The notes below the pieces were generated by a model that was not told the DNA's origin, did not search any database, and saw nothing but the letters and a program-made list of their open reading frames with translations. From the NCBI GenBank assembly GCA_031732875.1, contig JAVMKL010000276.1:1-64000 (forward strand): 64,000 bases of DNA. Direction: 5' to 3'. Numbering within the stretch: position 1 is the stretch's first letter; each line of letters starts with the position of its first letter. The DNA comes from JAVMKJ01 sp031732875 (GTDB lineage: Bacteria; Pseudomonadota; Gammaproteobacteria; Competibacterales; Competibacteraceae). The position numbers and the translations under genes are program-made. Below are positions 33,369 to 41,882 of the stretch, in pieces.

Positions 33369-34117
33369 CCTTTCACCCGGCGCTGCCGTCGCGCCTCGAA
33401 CAGAAAGACGCCTGCCGCCACCGATACATTCAGGCTTTCCACTCCCCCTTCGGCCATCGGAATCCGCGCTAGCCGGTCGCAAACCTCGCGGGTCAGGCGC
33501 CGCAAACCCTTCTCTTCCGCGCCCAGCACGATGGCGGTCGGCGGAGTGAAATCTACCTCGTAAAGCGTGTCGCGGGCTTCACCGGCCGCGCCGACGAGCC
33601 ACACACCCCGCTCCCGCAAGTCGCGCAACGCCCGTGCCAGATTGGTGACCGACACGAACGGCACGATTTCCGCCGCCCCGCACGCCACCTTGCGCACCGT
33701 CGCGTTCGGGCCAGCGGCCCGGTCGGCGGGCGCGATCACCGCATGGACGCCGGCTGCCGCCGCGCTGCGCAGGCAGGCGCCGAGATTGTGCGGGTCCTGC
33801 ACGCCGTCCAGCACCAGCAGCAACGGTGCTCCCGCCACAGTCTCCAACAGCGCCGGCAAATCGGCCTCGTCATGGATTCGCTGCCGGACCGTCAGCCGGG
33901 CGATAACACCCTGATGGCGGACGCCGCCGCTCAGCCGGTCCAACTCTGCCCGGTCGGCCCGCCGAACCGACACTGCCCGGTTGGCCGCCTCGTCCATCAA
34001 CACCTGGATTCGCGCATCGTACCTGCGGTACTCCACCCACAGCTCGGTCACTTGTTCGGGTTCGTACTTCAGCGCCGCCGCCACTGCGTGCAGCCCGTGG
34101 ATCAGTTGCTCGGCCAC
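33365..34117 (-). CDS. rlmB: 23S rRNA (guanosine-2251-2'-O)-methyltransferase
   Basis: SpoU/SPOUT-family methyltransferase of 250 residues that modifies G2251 in the ribosomal P loop. The N-terminal substrate-binding domain is followed by LLVLDGVQDPHNLGACLR (about 107) and the trefoil-knot motif IVLGAEEKGLRRLTREVCD (about 197). Start is GTG at 34117, preceded by AAGGAAT. It follows rnr with 11 bp between, as in E. coli. Confidence 0.94.
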   Translation of the reverse strand: MAEQLIHGLHAVAAALKYEPEQVTELWVEYRRYDARIQVLMDEAANRAVSVRRADRAELDRLSGGVRHQGVIARLTVRQRIHDEADLPALLETVAGAPLLLVLDGVQDPHNLGACLRSAAAAGVHAVIAPADRAAGPNATVRKVACGAAEIVPFVSVTNLARALRDLRERGVWLVGAAGEARDTLYEVDFTPPTAIVLGAEEKGLRRLTREVCDRLARIPMAEGGVESLNVSVAAGVFLFEARRQRRVKG

Positions 34118-34128
34118 GGCGTTATTCC

Positions 34129-36369
34129 TTATTCCTTTCGCCGCCGACCCGGGTAGCGACCGCGCCGCGCCGACTCACCCCGGCCGGTTTCCACCGGTTC
34201 AAAATCGATCTTGCGCTCGTCCAGATCCACCCGCGTCACCCGCACCCGGAGGCTGTCGCCCAGACGATAGACCTGCCCGGAACGCTCGCCGTGCAGGCGA
34301 TGGCCGACCGGATCGAAATGATAGTAGTCGTTCCGCAACGACGTCACATGCACCAGCCCTTCCACGAACACCCCGCGCAGTTCCACGAATAGCCCGAAGC
34401 CGGTCACCCCGGTGATGATGCCGTCGAACACCTGGCCGACCTTGTCCAACATGTATTCGCACTTCAGCCATTCCACCGCATCGCGCACCGCCTCGTCGGC
34501 CCGACGTTCGGTCATCGAGCAGTGTTCGCCCAGCCCGATCAGTTCGGCATGGTTACAGGGGAAATCTATCGCCTTGCCGCCGTTCAGTGCATGGCGGATC
34601 GCGCGATGTACCTGCAAGTCGGGATAGCGGCGGATCGGGGAGGTAAAATGGGCGTAGGCGTCCAGCGCCAGCCCGAAATGGCCGACGTTGCCAGGAACGT
34701 AAATCGCTTGGGCCAGCGAGCGCAGCATTACGGTCTGGATCAGATGGGCGTCCGGCCGGTCGCGGACCCGCTCCAACAGCCGGGTGTAATCCAATGGCGA
34801 GGGTTTCTCGCCGCCGCCCAGTCCCAGTCCCAGTTCGCCCAGAAAGGCCCGCAACTTGTTCAGCCGGTCCTCGGTCGGTCCCTCGTGAATGCGGTACAAA
34901 CCCGGCATTTTCTGACGTTGCAGAAAGCGCGCGGCGGCGACATTGGCCGCGATCATGCACTCCTCGATCAACCGGTGAGCGTCGTTGCGCTCGGTCGGTA
35001 GAATGCGCTCGATCTTGCGTTCCGCGCTGTATTCGATCACCGTTTCCTGGGTGTCGAAATCCATCGCTCCACGCTGTTCCCGTGTCGCCCGCAATAACTG
35101 ATACAGTTCGTGCAGGCGGTCGAGATGGGGGACCAGTCCGGCGTATTCGGCGCGGACACGGGGATCGCGGTCGGCGACGATGGCCGCCACGGTGTCGTAG
35201 GTCAGCCGGGCGTGGGAACGCATCACTGCCTCGGCGAAGCGGGAGCGAATGATGCGACCCTCGGGATTCAGGGTCATCTCGCAAACCATGCACAGCCGGT
35301 CCACCTCAGGATTGAGCGAACAGAGGCCGTTGGACAGTGCCTCGGGGAGCATCGGGATGGCCCGGTCCGGAAAGTAGACCGAGTTGCCACGCTTGCGTGC
35401 TTCCCGGTCCAGTGCCGTGCCGGGCCGTACGTACCAGGAAACATCAGCGATGGCCACCAGCAACCGCCAGTTGTGGCCGCGCCGCTCGCAATACACCGCG
35501 TCGTCGAAATCGCGGGCGGTGATACCGTCGATGGTCACCAGCGGCGTCCCGCGCAAATCCCAGCGACCCTGCACGGCGGATTCTGGCACCGAGTCGCCAT
35601 GGCGACGCGCCTCTTCCAGTACCGCCGCCGGCCATTCCACCGGGATACCGTGGCTGGCGATGGCGATCCGCACCTCCATGCCCGGCGCCATGTGTTCGCC
35701 GAGCACCTCTTTTACCCGGCCCAGCGGCCGATTCTGGGCGCTGGGCTGTTCGAGCAGTTCGACGATGACGATCTGGCCGGCCCCGGCTTCGCCGCGCCCG
35801 TCGGGTGGCACGATGATGTCCTGATTGATCCGCTTGTTGTCGGGAATGACGAAGCAGACGCCGCGCTCCTCGCAGAACCGCCCCACCACGGTCTCGGTGT
35901 TGCGCTCGATCACCTCGACCACCGCGCCCTCGCGGCGACCGCGATAGTCCACACCGATCACTCGGGCCACCGCCCGGTCGCCGTGCAACAGCTTGCGCAT
36001 CTGCCGGGGCGACAGGAACAGGCTGTCGCCGCCCTCGTCGGGAATCAGGAAGCCGTGACCCTCGGCATGGCCGATTACCCGGCCGGTTACCAGATTCATC
36101 TTGGCGACCGGCCCGTACCCCTCGCGGCGGTTGCGGATCAGTTGCCCGTCCCGCTCCATCGCCCGCAGGCGGCGAGCCAAGGCTTCGATTTCCCAGTCGC
36201 CCTCCAGCCGCCATTCGGCGCGGAGTTCGTCCAGGGTCAGGGGCATCCCGCGTTCTTCCAGAGTCTGGAGGATGAATTCACGGCTGGGGATCGACCGGCC
36301 GTATTTTTCCTGCTCCCGGGCGGCGAAGGGATCGACCTGCCGCCAGGAACCACGTTTTTTTTGCGTCAT
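34129..36369 (-). CDS. rnr: Ribonuclease R
   Basis: Processive 3'-to-5' exoribonuclease, 746 residues. Domains in order: N-terminal winged helix (about 25-95), cold-shock domains (about 100-260), RNB catalytic domain with the metal-binding aspartates in ITARDFDDAVY (about 281-291), and an S1 RNA-binding domain (GQVFDGIITGVTGFGLFVEL). The basic tail is short compared with E. coli RNase R (812 residues). It heads the rnr-rlmB-Mut7-C operon. Confidence 0.96.
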   Translation of the reverse strand: MTQKKRGSWRQVDPFAAREQEKYGRSIPSREFILQTLEERGMPLTLDELRAEWRLEGDWEIEALARRLRAMERDGQLIRNRREGYGPVAKMNLVTGRVIGHAEGHGFLIPDEGGDSLFLSPRQMRKLLHGDRAVARVIGVDYRGRREGAVVEVIERNTETVVGRFCEERGVCFVIPDNKRINQDIIVPPDGRGEAGAGQIVIVELLEQPSAQNRPLGRVKEVLGEHMAPGMEVRIAIASHGIPVEWPAAVLEEARRHGDSVPESAVQGRWDLRGTPLVTIDGITARDFDDAVYCERRGHNWRLLVAIADVSWYVRPGTALDREARKRGNSVYFPDRAIPMLPEALSNGLCSLNPEVDRLCMVCEMTLNPEGRIIRSRFAEAVMRSHARLTYDTVAAIVADRDPRVRAEYAGLVPHLDRLHELYQLLRATREQRGAMDFDTQETVIEYSAERKIERILPTERNDAHRLIEECMIAANVAAARFLQRQKMPGLYRIHEGPTEDRLNKLRAFLGELGLGLGGGEKPSPLDYTRLLERVRDRPDAHLIQTVMLRSLAQAIYVPGNVGHFGLALDAYAHFTSPIRRYPDLQVHRAIRHALNGGKAIDFPCNHAELIGLGEHCSMTERRADEAVRDAVEWLKCEYMLDKVGQVFDGIITGVTGFGLFVELRGVFVEGLVHVTSLRNDYYHFDPVGHRLHGERSGQVYRLGDSLRVRVTRVDLDERKIDFEPVETGRGESARRGRYPGRRRKE

Positions 36370-36411
36370 TGAGAATTTATCTAATGGTTACAGAATGATG
36401 AAAGGGGAAGA

Positions 36412-36440
36412 TTGACAGGCTGATGGGCAATCCGTATAGT
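36412..36440 (+). promoter_or_regulatory. Sigma-70 promoter of tRNA-Leu
   Basis: Perfect -35 TTGACA (36412-36417), 17-bp spacing, and -10 TATAGT (36435-36440). The tRNA begins 39 bp downstream of the -10 box. Confidence 0.88.
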
Positions 36441-36478
36441 TCGCCCCCGTTGTCGCCACAAGCGATCCGACCCCTCAA

Positions 36479-36565
36479 GCCGAAGTGGCGGAATTGGTAG
36501 ACGCGCTAGGTTCAGGTCTTAGTTGGGGAAACCCAGTGGAGGTTCAAGTCCTCTCTTCGGCACCA
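36479..36565 (+). tRNA. tRNA-Leu (anticodon CAG)
   Basis: An 87-nt class II tRNA with encoded CCA. The acceptor stem GCCGAAG/CTTCGGC is perfect. The anticodon loop TTCAGGT gives CAG, the stem is CTAGG/CTTAG, a long variable arm follows (GGGG-AAA-CCC-type hairpin), and the T loop is GTTCAAGTC. It reads CUG leucine codons, which dominate in this GC-rich genome. Confidence 0.96.
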
Positions 36566-36573
36566 GATTCAGC

Positions 36574-36600
36574 AAGGCCCGGTCAATCGCCGGGCCTTTT
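36574..36600 (+). terminator. Rho-independent terminator of tRNA-Leu
   Basis: AAGGCCCGG hairpin with its complement CCGGGCCTT across a 7-nt loop, ending in a T run, 9 bp after the tRNA CCA. Confidence 0.85.
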
Positions 36601-36604
36601 GCTT

Positions 36605-36940
36605 TGAGGGTCAGGTCAGGCGCGGCGCCTCCGATAGCACGGGAGACCTTATACCATTCAAAGCTCCCGCTGTCGCCGGGTTAAGGAACAAGCCCAAGGG
36701 GGACGAGCACCGCCTTGCTTTCCCTGCATCCCGATCATGATTCGGCGTATCGGTAGCTGCTGGAGGCGCACGCAGTCCGCGTCCATCTGCGCCGGTTCAA
36801 GGACAAAGCGTACATCGCCAATAACTGTTCACTCTCCTCTCCTGTTTGCGGGAAAGACTCCTCCAACGCTTTTTTTCGCTATAACGTGCATGATTGGGTT
36901 ATCTCTCAACCCGCAGGAGGGAAACTTCACAGAATGCCGC
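36605..36940. other. Gene-poor gap with a possible decayed coding remnant
   Basis: No intact gene. One forward frame around 36736-36830 reads like protein (SAYR, stop, LLEAHAVRVHLRRFKDKAYIAN), interrupted by a stop; its basic, helix-like pattern resembles the end of a transposase, but I cannot assign a family. A weak GGGTT/AACCC hairpin near 36895-36922 may terminate purA. Confidence 0.4.
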
Positions 36941-38236
36941 TCAAGCTGTGAACGGATCCCGCAGCACGATGGTGTCGGCCCGATCAGGGCTGGTGGAGAT
37001 GATATCGATCGGAGCGCCGGTCAATTCCTCGATGCGCCGCAGATAAGCCCGCGCGGCGGCGGGCAGATCATCGTAACGGCGCACGCCGACGGTCGATTCC
37101 CGCCAGCCCGCAATCTCCTCGTAGATCGGATCACAGGCCGCCAGCGCCTCGGCGCCCAGCGGCGCGTCATCCAGCCGTTTCGGCCCGCACTGATAGCCCA
37201 CGCACATCCGGATGCTGTCCAGGCCGTCCAACACGTCCAACTTGGTCACGCACAACCCCGACACGCTGTTGTTCAGGATCGAGCGGCGCAGGGCCACGGC
37301 GTCGAACCAGCCACAGCGCCGCCGTCGGCCGGTGGTCGAGCCGAACTCATGGCCGCGCTCGGCCAGATATTCGCCAGTTTCATCGAACAATTCGGTCGGA
37401 AACGGACCGCCGCCGACCCGAGTGGTGTAGGCCTTGGTAATGCCCAGCACATAGTCCAGATAGCGCGGCCCCAGGCCGGTGCCGGTCGAGGCGCCGCCGG
37501 CGGTGGTGTTGGAGGAGGTGACGTAGGGATAGGTGCCGTGGTCGATGTCCAGCATGGTGCCCTGGGCACCCTCGAACAGCACGTTGTCGCCGCGCCGGCG
37601 GCGAGCGTCCAACAATTCGGTGACGTCCGCCGCCAGTGGTTGCAACCGTTCCCCCATCGCCAAGGTTTCATCTAAAACCTTCTGAAAATCGACCGGCTCG
37701 GTCTGAAAGTAACGCTGCAGCACGAAGTTGTGAAAATCCAGCACCTCACCCAGCTTGGCGGCGAAGCGCTCGCGATGGAACAGGTCACCCAGCCGCACCG
37801 CCCGCCGCGACACCTTGTCCTCGTAAGCCGGTCCGATGCCGCGGCCGGTGGTACCGATCGCCCGTTCGCCGCGCGCCTTCTCGCGCGCCTGATCCAGCGC
37901 CACATGGTAGGGCAGGATCAGCGGACAGGCCTCGCTGATCCGCAAGCGCTCCATCACCGCCACGCCCCGGTTTTCCAGATCGTCAATCTCGGTCAATAGC
38001 GCCGCCGGCGACAGGACCACGCCATTGCCGATCAGGCAAGCCACGCCAGCGCGCAGGATGCCGGACGGAATGAGATGCAGGACGGTCTTCTGGCCCTCGA
38101 TGACCAAGGTATGGCCTGCGTTGTGCCCCCCCTGGAACCGCACGACCGCCGCGGCGTTCTCGGTGAGCAGGTCCACCACCTTGCCCTTGCCCTCGTCACC
38201 CCACTGCGCGCCAATGACGACTATGTTCTTACCCAT
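36941..38236 (-). CDS. purA: Adenylosuccinate synthetase
   Basis: Joins IMP and aspartate using GTP in AMP synthesis. The 431-residue protein has the P-loop-like GDEGKGK (about 13-19) with catalytic Asp, GGHNAGHT, the GTTGRGIGPAYEDK signature, and TRVGGGPFPTEL. Length is normal. It follows hisZ on the same strand with 21 bp between. Confidence 0.97.
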   Translation of the reverse strand: MGKNIVVIGAQWGDEGKGKVVDLLTENAAAVVRFQGGHNAGHTLVIEGQKTVLHLIPSGILRAGVACLIGNGVVLSPAALLTEIDDLENRGVAVMERLRISEACPLILPYHVALDQAREKARGERAIGTTGRGIGPAYEDKVSRRAVRLGDLFHRERFAAKLGEVLDFHNFVLQRYFQTEPVDFQKVLDETLAMGERLQPLAADVTELLDARRRRGDNVLFEGAQGTMLDIDHGTYPYVTSSNTTAGGASTGTGLGPRYLDYVLGITKAYTTRVGGGPFPTELFDETGEYLAERGHEFGSTTGRRRRCGWFDAVALRRSILNNSVSGLCVTKLDVLDGLDSIRMCVGYQCGPKRLDDAPLGAEALAACDPIYEEIAGWRESTVGVRRYDDLPAAARAYLRRIEELTGAPIDIISTSPDRADTIVLRDPFTA

Positions 38237-38257
38237 GTCGGTTTCCTGTTTCACCCC

Positions 38258-39451
38258 TTACCTATCGAACGGCAACGGAACCACGACCCATTCCCCCTCC
38301 CGTTGCGCCAGAATCCGATCGCACCCGAGAACCCCGGGCTCCACCTCCGCGCCAGGCAGCGCCCGAATCACCCGCTCCCCCCGGCCGCGCAAATCCGCCA
38401 CCCACCGCTCCAGCGCCGCGTCTCCCACCGGCGGCGCGTAAATGCCGTCCGCCGCGTCCTCCGGCATCGAACCCAGCAGCAACAATGTCGCCAGATCGGT
38501 GCTGAAGCCGGTCGCCGGCCGGGCCCGGCCGAATACCTGACCGATCTCGTCGTAGCGCCCGCCCTGTGCTACCGCCTGGCCCTGTCCCGGCACATAGGCC
38601 GCGAACAGTACCCCGGTGTGATAGTGGTAGCCCCGCAATTCGGCCAAATCGACGTGAATCGGCAATTCCGGCCACTGGCGTTGCAAGGTATCGACCAGCC
38701 GGCGCAGCGTCGCCAGCGCCTCGCGAACTTTCGACCCGGCGGCCACCAACCGCGAGCCGGCCTCGTCCAATACCTCCGGTCCGCCGTTCAATTCGGCCAG
38801 CGCCAGAAACGAATCGCCGCATTCCGCCGACGGTGCCCATTCCACCAGTTGCCGACGGATTTCCGGCAGCGCCTTGCGCTGCAGCGCCTCGAAGAGCACT
38901 CCTTCGTGCTCCCGCTCCAAGCCAGCCTGGCGGACCAGTTCACGAAAAATAGCCACGTGACCCAGATCCAGATGCACCTCGCCGACACCCGCCACCGCCA
39001 GAGTTTCCAGCATCAGCGTCAGGACTTCCAGATCGCTTTCGTGGCCGCGATGGCCGTACAACTCCACGCCGGCCTGATACGGACTGCGGGAACCGCCAAA
39101 GCCGTCGGCGCGGGTTCGCAACACCGTCCCCATGTAGCAGAGTCGGACCGGCGCATCGCGCTTGAGCAGATGAGCATCGATCCTCGCCACCTGCGGCGTC
39201 ATGTCGGCGCGCACTCCCATCATCCGGCCGCTCAACTGGTCGGTCAGCTTGAACGTTTGCAACTCCAAATCGTTGCCGGTACCGGTCAACAGCGATTCGA
39301 GAAACTCGATCAGCGGCGGCACTACCAGTTCGTAACCCCAGCTTCGGTACAGGTCGAGCAGATTGCGGCGCAACCGTTCCAGCCGGCTGGCGGCGGGCGG
39401 CAGGATTTCTTCGATGCCTTCGGGCAGGAGCCAACGGTCTTCGGGGATCAT
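38258..39451 (-). CDS. hisZ: ATP phosphoribosyltransferase regulatory subunit
   Basis: A histidyl-tRNA-synthetase-like protein of 397 residues that activates short-form HisG in the first step of histidine synthesis. It has class II landmarks (WGYELVVPPLIEFLESLL; ADMTPQVARID; RLCYMGTVLRT) but no anticodon-binding domain and lacks full catalytic signatures. The hisZ-purA neighbourhood beside hflKC is conserved in gammaproteobacteria without long-form HisG. Confidence 0.93.
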   Translation of the reverse strand: MIPEDRWLLPEGIEEILPPAASRLERLRRNLLDLYRSWGYELVVPPLIEFLESLLTGTGNDLELQTFKLTDQLSGRMMGVRADMTPQVARIDAHLLKRDAPVRLCYMGTVLRTRADGFGGSRSPYQAGVELYGHRGHESDLEVLTLMLETLAVAGVGEVHLDLGHVAIFRELVRQAGLEREHEGVLFEALQRKALPEIRRQLVEWAPSAECGDSFLALAELNGGPEVLDEAGSRLVAAGSKVREALATLRRLVDTLQRQWPELPIHVDLAELRGYHYHTGVLFAAYVPGQGQAVAQGGRYDEIGQVFGRARPATGFSTDLATLLLLGSMPEDAADGIYAPPVGDAALERWVADLRGRGERVIRALPGAEVEPGVLGCDRILAQREGEWVVVPLPFDR

Positions 39452-39505
39452 GGGAGGCGGGTTACGAACTCGGAACGAACGACGGCGAACCGGAGCGACG
39501 CATCA

Positions 39506-39691
39506 TCAACGGAAAAAGTACAGCACCAACAAACCCAGCAGCATGCTGGCCAGTCCGGCGAACCGCAGCACGCGGTCCTCCAGCTCGATCATCCGCAACA
39601 GGGCTCGACGAAGGACACCCGGATTGAGAAATGGCAGGATACCTTCCAGTACCAGCATCAGCCCGAACGCCGCCAGCAGTTCATTCCACAT
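39506..39691 (-). CDS. DUF2065 (YjeT-like) small membrane protein
   Basis: A 61-residue protein with two membrane segments (about 6-22 and 42-58) joined by a basic loop (NPGVLRRALLRMIELED). Matches the YjeT/DUF2065 family encoded beside hflC and purA in many gammaproteobacteria. Function unknown. The ATG at 39691 gives the family N-terminus MWNELLAAFGLML. Confidence 0.85.
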   Translation of the reverse strand: MWNELLAAFGLMLVLEGILPFLNPGVLRRALLRMIELEDRVLRFAGLASMLLGLLVLYFFR

Positions 39692-39745
39692 GGCGGCGTC
39701 CGGTCCGCAGCGCGGCGCCATCGCTTGCCCGGCGGGCCGCGCGCA

Positions 39746-40627
39746 TCATTGCGACTGATTGAAGTAACGAAAGAACTGGAACCCCTCCGGCTGCACGACC
39801 AGCATGTCGTCTCTGGAACTGAAACTCTGTCGGTAGGCCGACAGACTCCGGTGGAAACCATAGAAATCCTGATCCTTGCCGTAGGACTGCGCGTAGATGT
39901 CCGCCGCCTGGGCGTCGCCCTCGCCGCGCTGTCGTTCGGCGTCGCGGTAGGCCTCGGCCAGAATCACCGTGCTCTGGCGGTCGGCGTCGGCGCGGATGCG
40001 TTCGGCGGCCTCGGCGCCCCGGGACCGAAAGTCCTTGGCCACTCGCAACCGTTCCGCCTTCATGCGGCTGAACACCGAACTGCTGACATCCTGCGGCAGG
40101 TCGATGCGCTTGATCCGGACATCCACCGCGGCGATGCCCAGTTGCGTGGCCTGTTCGCGGAGCAAGCGGCTCAGGGTTTCCATGATCTGATCCCGGTCGC
40201 CCGATACCACTTCCTGAATGGTGCGCTTGCTGAATTCGCTGCGCAGGCTGTCCTTGACGATCTGATCGAGCCGAACGTTGGCCTGAGCCGGATCGCCGCC
40301 GACCGTGGTGTAGAACTTCCGCACGTCCTCGATCCGCCACATGGCGAAGGAATCGACGATGACGTTCTTCTTCTCGGCGGTCAGGAACCGCTCGGGCTCG
40401 GTATCCAGAGTCTGCAACCGGCGATCGAACTTGCGAACGTTGTTGATCAGCGGCCATTTCCAGTGCAGGCCGGGCTTATAGTTGGCATCGACGATCTCGC
40501 CCAACTGGAAACGGATGGCGGTCTGGGTCTCGTCCACCGTGAACAGGGACATCGCCAGCAGCGCCACCACGGCGGCCAGCGCGCCCAGCAGGACGTTGCG
40601 GGACATCGGCAATCGCGACAAAGCCAT
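39746..40627 (-). CDS. hflC: Protease modulator HflC
   Basis: SPFH/stomatin-domain membrane protein of 293 residues that with HflK forms the periplasm-facing cage regulating FtsH. N-terminal membrane anchor at about 10-28, then ETQTAIRFQLGEI and the SPFH domain, with a charged helix (AERLRVAKDFRSRGAEAAER). It starts 1 bp after the hflK stop codon, indicating coupled translation. Confidence 0.95.
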   Translation of the reverse strand: MALSRLPMSRNVLLGALAAVVALLAMSLFTVDETQTAIRFQLGEIVDANYKPGLHWKWPLINNVRKFDRRLQTLDTEPERFLTAEKKNVIVDSFAMWRIEDVRKFYTTVGGDPAQANVRLDQIVKDSLRSEFSKRTIQEVVSGDRDQIMETLSRLLREQATQLGIAAVDVRIKRIDLPQDVSSSVFSRMKAERLRVAKDFRSRGAEAAERIRADADRQSTVILAEAYRDAERQRGEGDAQAADIYAQSYGKDQDFYGFHRSLSAYRQSFSSRDDMLVVQPEGFQFFRYFNQSQ

Positions 40628-40628
40628 A

Positions 40629-41852
40629 TCAACGCACCTCCCGACCGCGATTCAGATCGCGCAGGCGGGTGGCCGCCGCGCTGCCATCCACCGAGGTCGA
40701 CGAGTTAGCCGGCGGCGCCTCGGATACCGGTCCCCCGGTGGCGCGCGGATCGCCAGCGCCCGACCCCTCTCCCAACTTAAGCAACCGGTCCAGCGGCAGA
40801 TACATGAGATTATTGGTTCCCTTCACGTCCACCAGCACCTTGCTCGCCCGCGACAGCACCGTTTCCAGCGTCTCCAGATACAGCCGCTCGCGCGTCACCT
40901 CCGGCGCTTTTCGATAAGCCGCCAACAATTGTTCGAAGCGGCTGGTCTCGCCCTGAGCCTGGGCGATGACCTGCTCCTTATAGGCCGACGCTTCCTGCAA
41001 CCGCCGCGCTGCCTGGCCGCGCGCCCGCGGGATGACCTCGTTGGCGTAGGCCTCGGCCTCGTTTTTCTGCCGCTGCTCGTCTTCGCGCGCCTTGATGGCG
41101 TCGGCGAAAGCGTCCTGGACTTCTTCCGGCGGCTGGGCGTCCTGCAGAACCACATTGGTGATCTGCAAGCCGGCACCATACTGACTCAGAATGCGCTGGC
41201 TCAGCGTCTTGATGTCGGCGACGATGTTGCTGCGGCCCTCGGTCAGGACGAAATCCATGGTGCTCTTGCCGATGGTCTCGCGGGCGGCGCTTTCCACCAC
41301 CTGCACCAGAACGCCCTCGGGATCGAGTACGTTGAAGAGGTAGGCGCGGGGATCCTGGATCTGGTATTGCACCGCCAGCCGCACGTCCACGATGTTCTCG
41401 TCCTGGGTCAGCATCAGGGCCTCTTTCGGCACCGAGCGAATGGCCGGCTGCCGGCCGCCCCCCGCGCCAGAACGATAGCCGATTTCCCGGAACCGCCGCT
41501 GCTCCAGATTGACGATTTCAACCCGGTCGATCGGAAACAGGCGCAAGTGTGGGCCCGGCAGGGTGGTTTCCAGGTAGCGGCCGAACCGCAGCACCACGCC
41601 GCGCTCGCCTTCGTTCACGATATAGATGCTGGCGATTAGCCAGCCGATCAGGGCAATGATCCCGACCACCAGGCCGATACCGGCGAACCCGGAACCCGCG
41701 CCGCCGCCACCGCCGCCGCGCCGGCCACTCAGCAGGGCGCCGAACTTGTCCGACAGTTTGCGGACGACTTCATCTAGATCGGGCGGTCCCTGATCGCGAC
41801 CGCCTCCGCTCCAGGGATCGCGGTTACCACCTCCCGGTTCATTCCAGGCCAT
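40629..41852 (-). CDS. hflK: FtsH protease activity modulator HflK
   Basis: SPFH-domain partner of HflC, 407 residues. A Gly-rich cytoplasmic N-terminus (MAWNEPGGGNRDPW, and GRRGGGGGG) precedes a membrane segment near 64-86, then the SPFH domain (NEGERGVVLRFGRY) and a long helix (EVQDAFADAIKAREDEQRQK). The Ser/Ala-rich C-terminal tail is usual for HflK. ATG at 41852 is the family start. Confidence 0.95.
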   Translation of the reverse strand: MAWNEPGGGNRDPWSGGGRDQGPPDLDEVVRKLSDKFGALLSGRRGGGGGGAGSGFAGIGLVVGIIALIGWLIASIYIVNEGERGVVLRFGRYLETTLPGPHLRLFPIDRVEIVNLEQRRFREIGYRSGAGGGRQPAIRSVPKEALMLTQDENIVDVRLAVQYQIQDPRAYLFNVLDPEGVLVQVVESAARETIGKSTMDFVLTEGRSNIVADIKTLSQRILSQYGAGLQITNVVLQDAQPPEEVQDAFADAIKAREDEQRQKNEAEAYANEVIPRARGQAARRLQEASAYKEQVIAQAQGETSRFEQLLAAYRKAPEVTRERLYLETLETVLSRASKVLVDVKGTNNLMYLPLDRLLKLGEGSGAGDPRATGGPVSEAPPANSSTSVDGSAAATRLRDLNRGREVR

Positions 41853-41882
41853 GTCGTACCCCAAAATTCGTCTTAGCACCGT

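Noticed and set aside
38075..40708. An 877-codon open forward frame
   Set aside because: It is antisense to hisZ, the DUF2065 gene and hflC, all of which have clear family motifs; His/Gln/Arg-rich composition marks it as a shadow.
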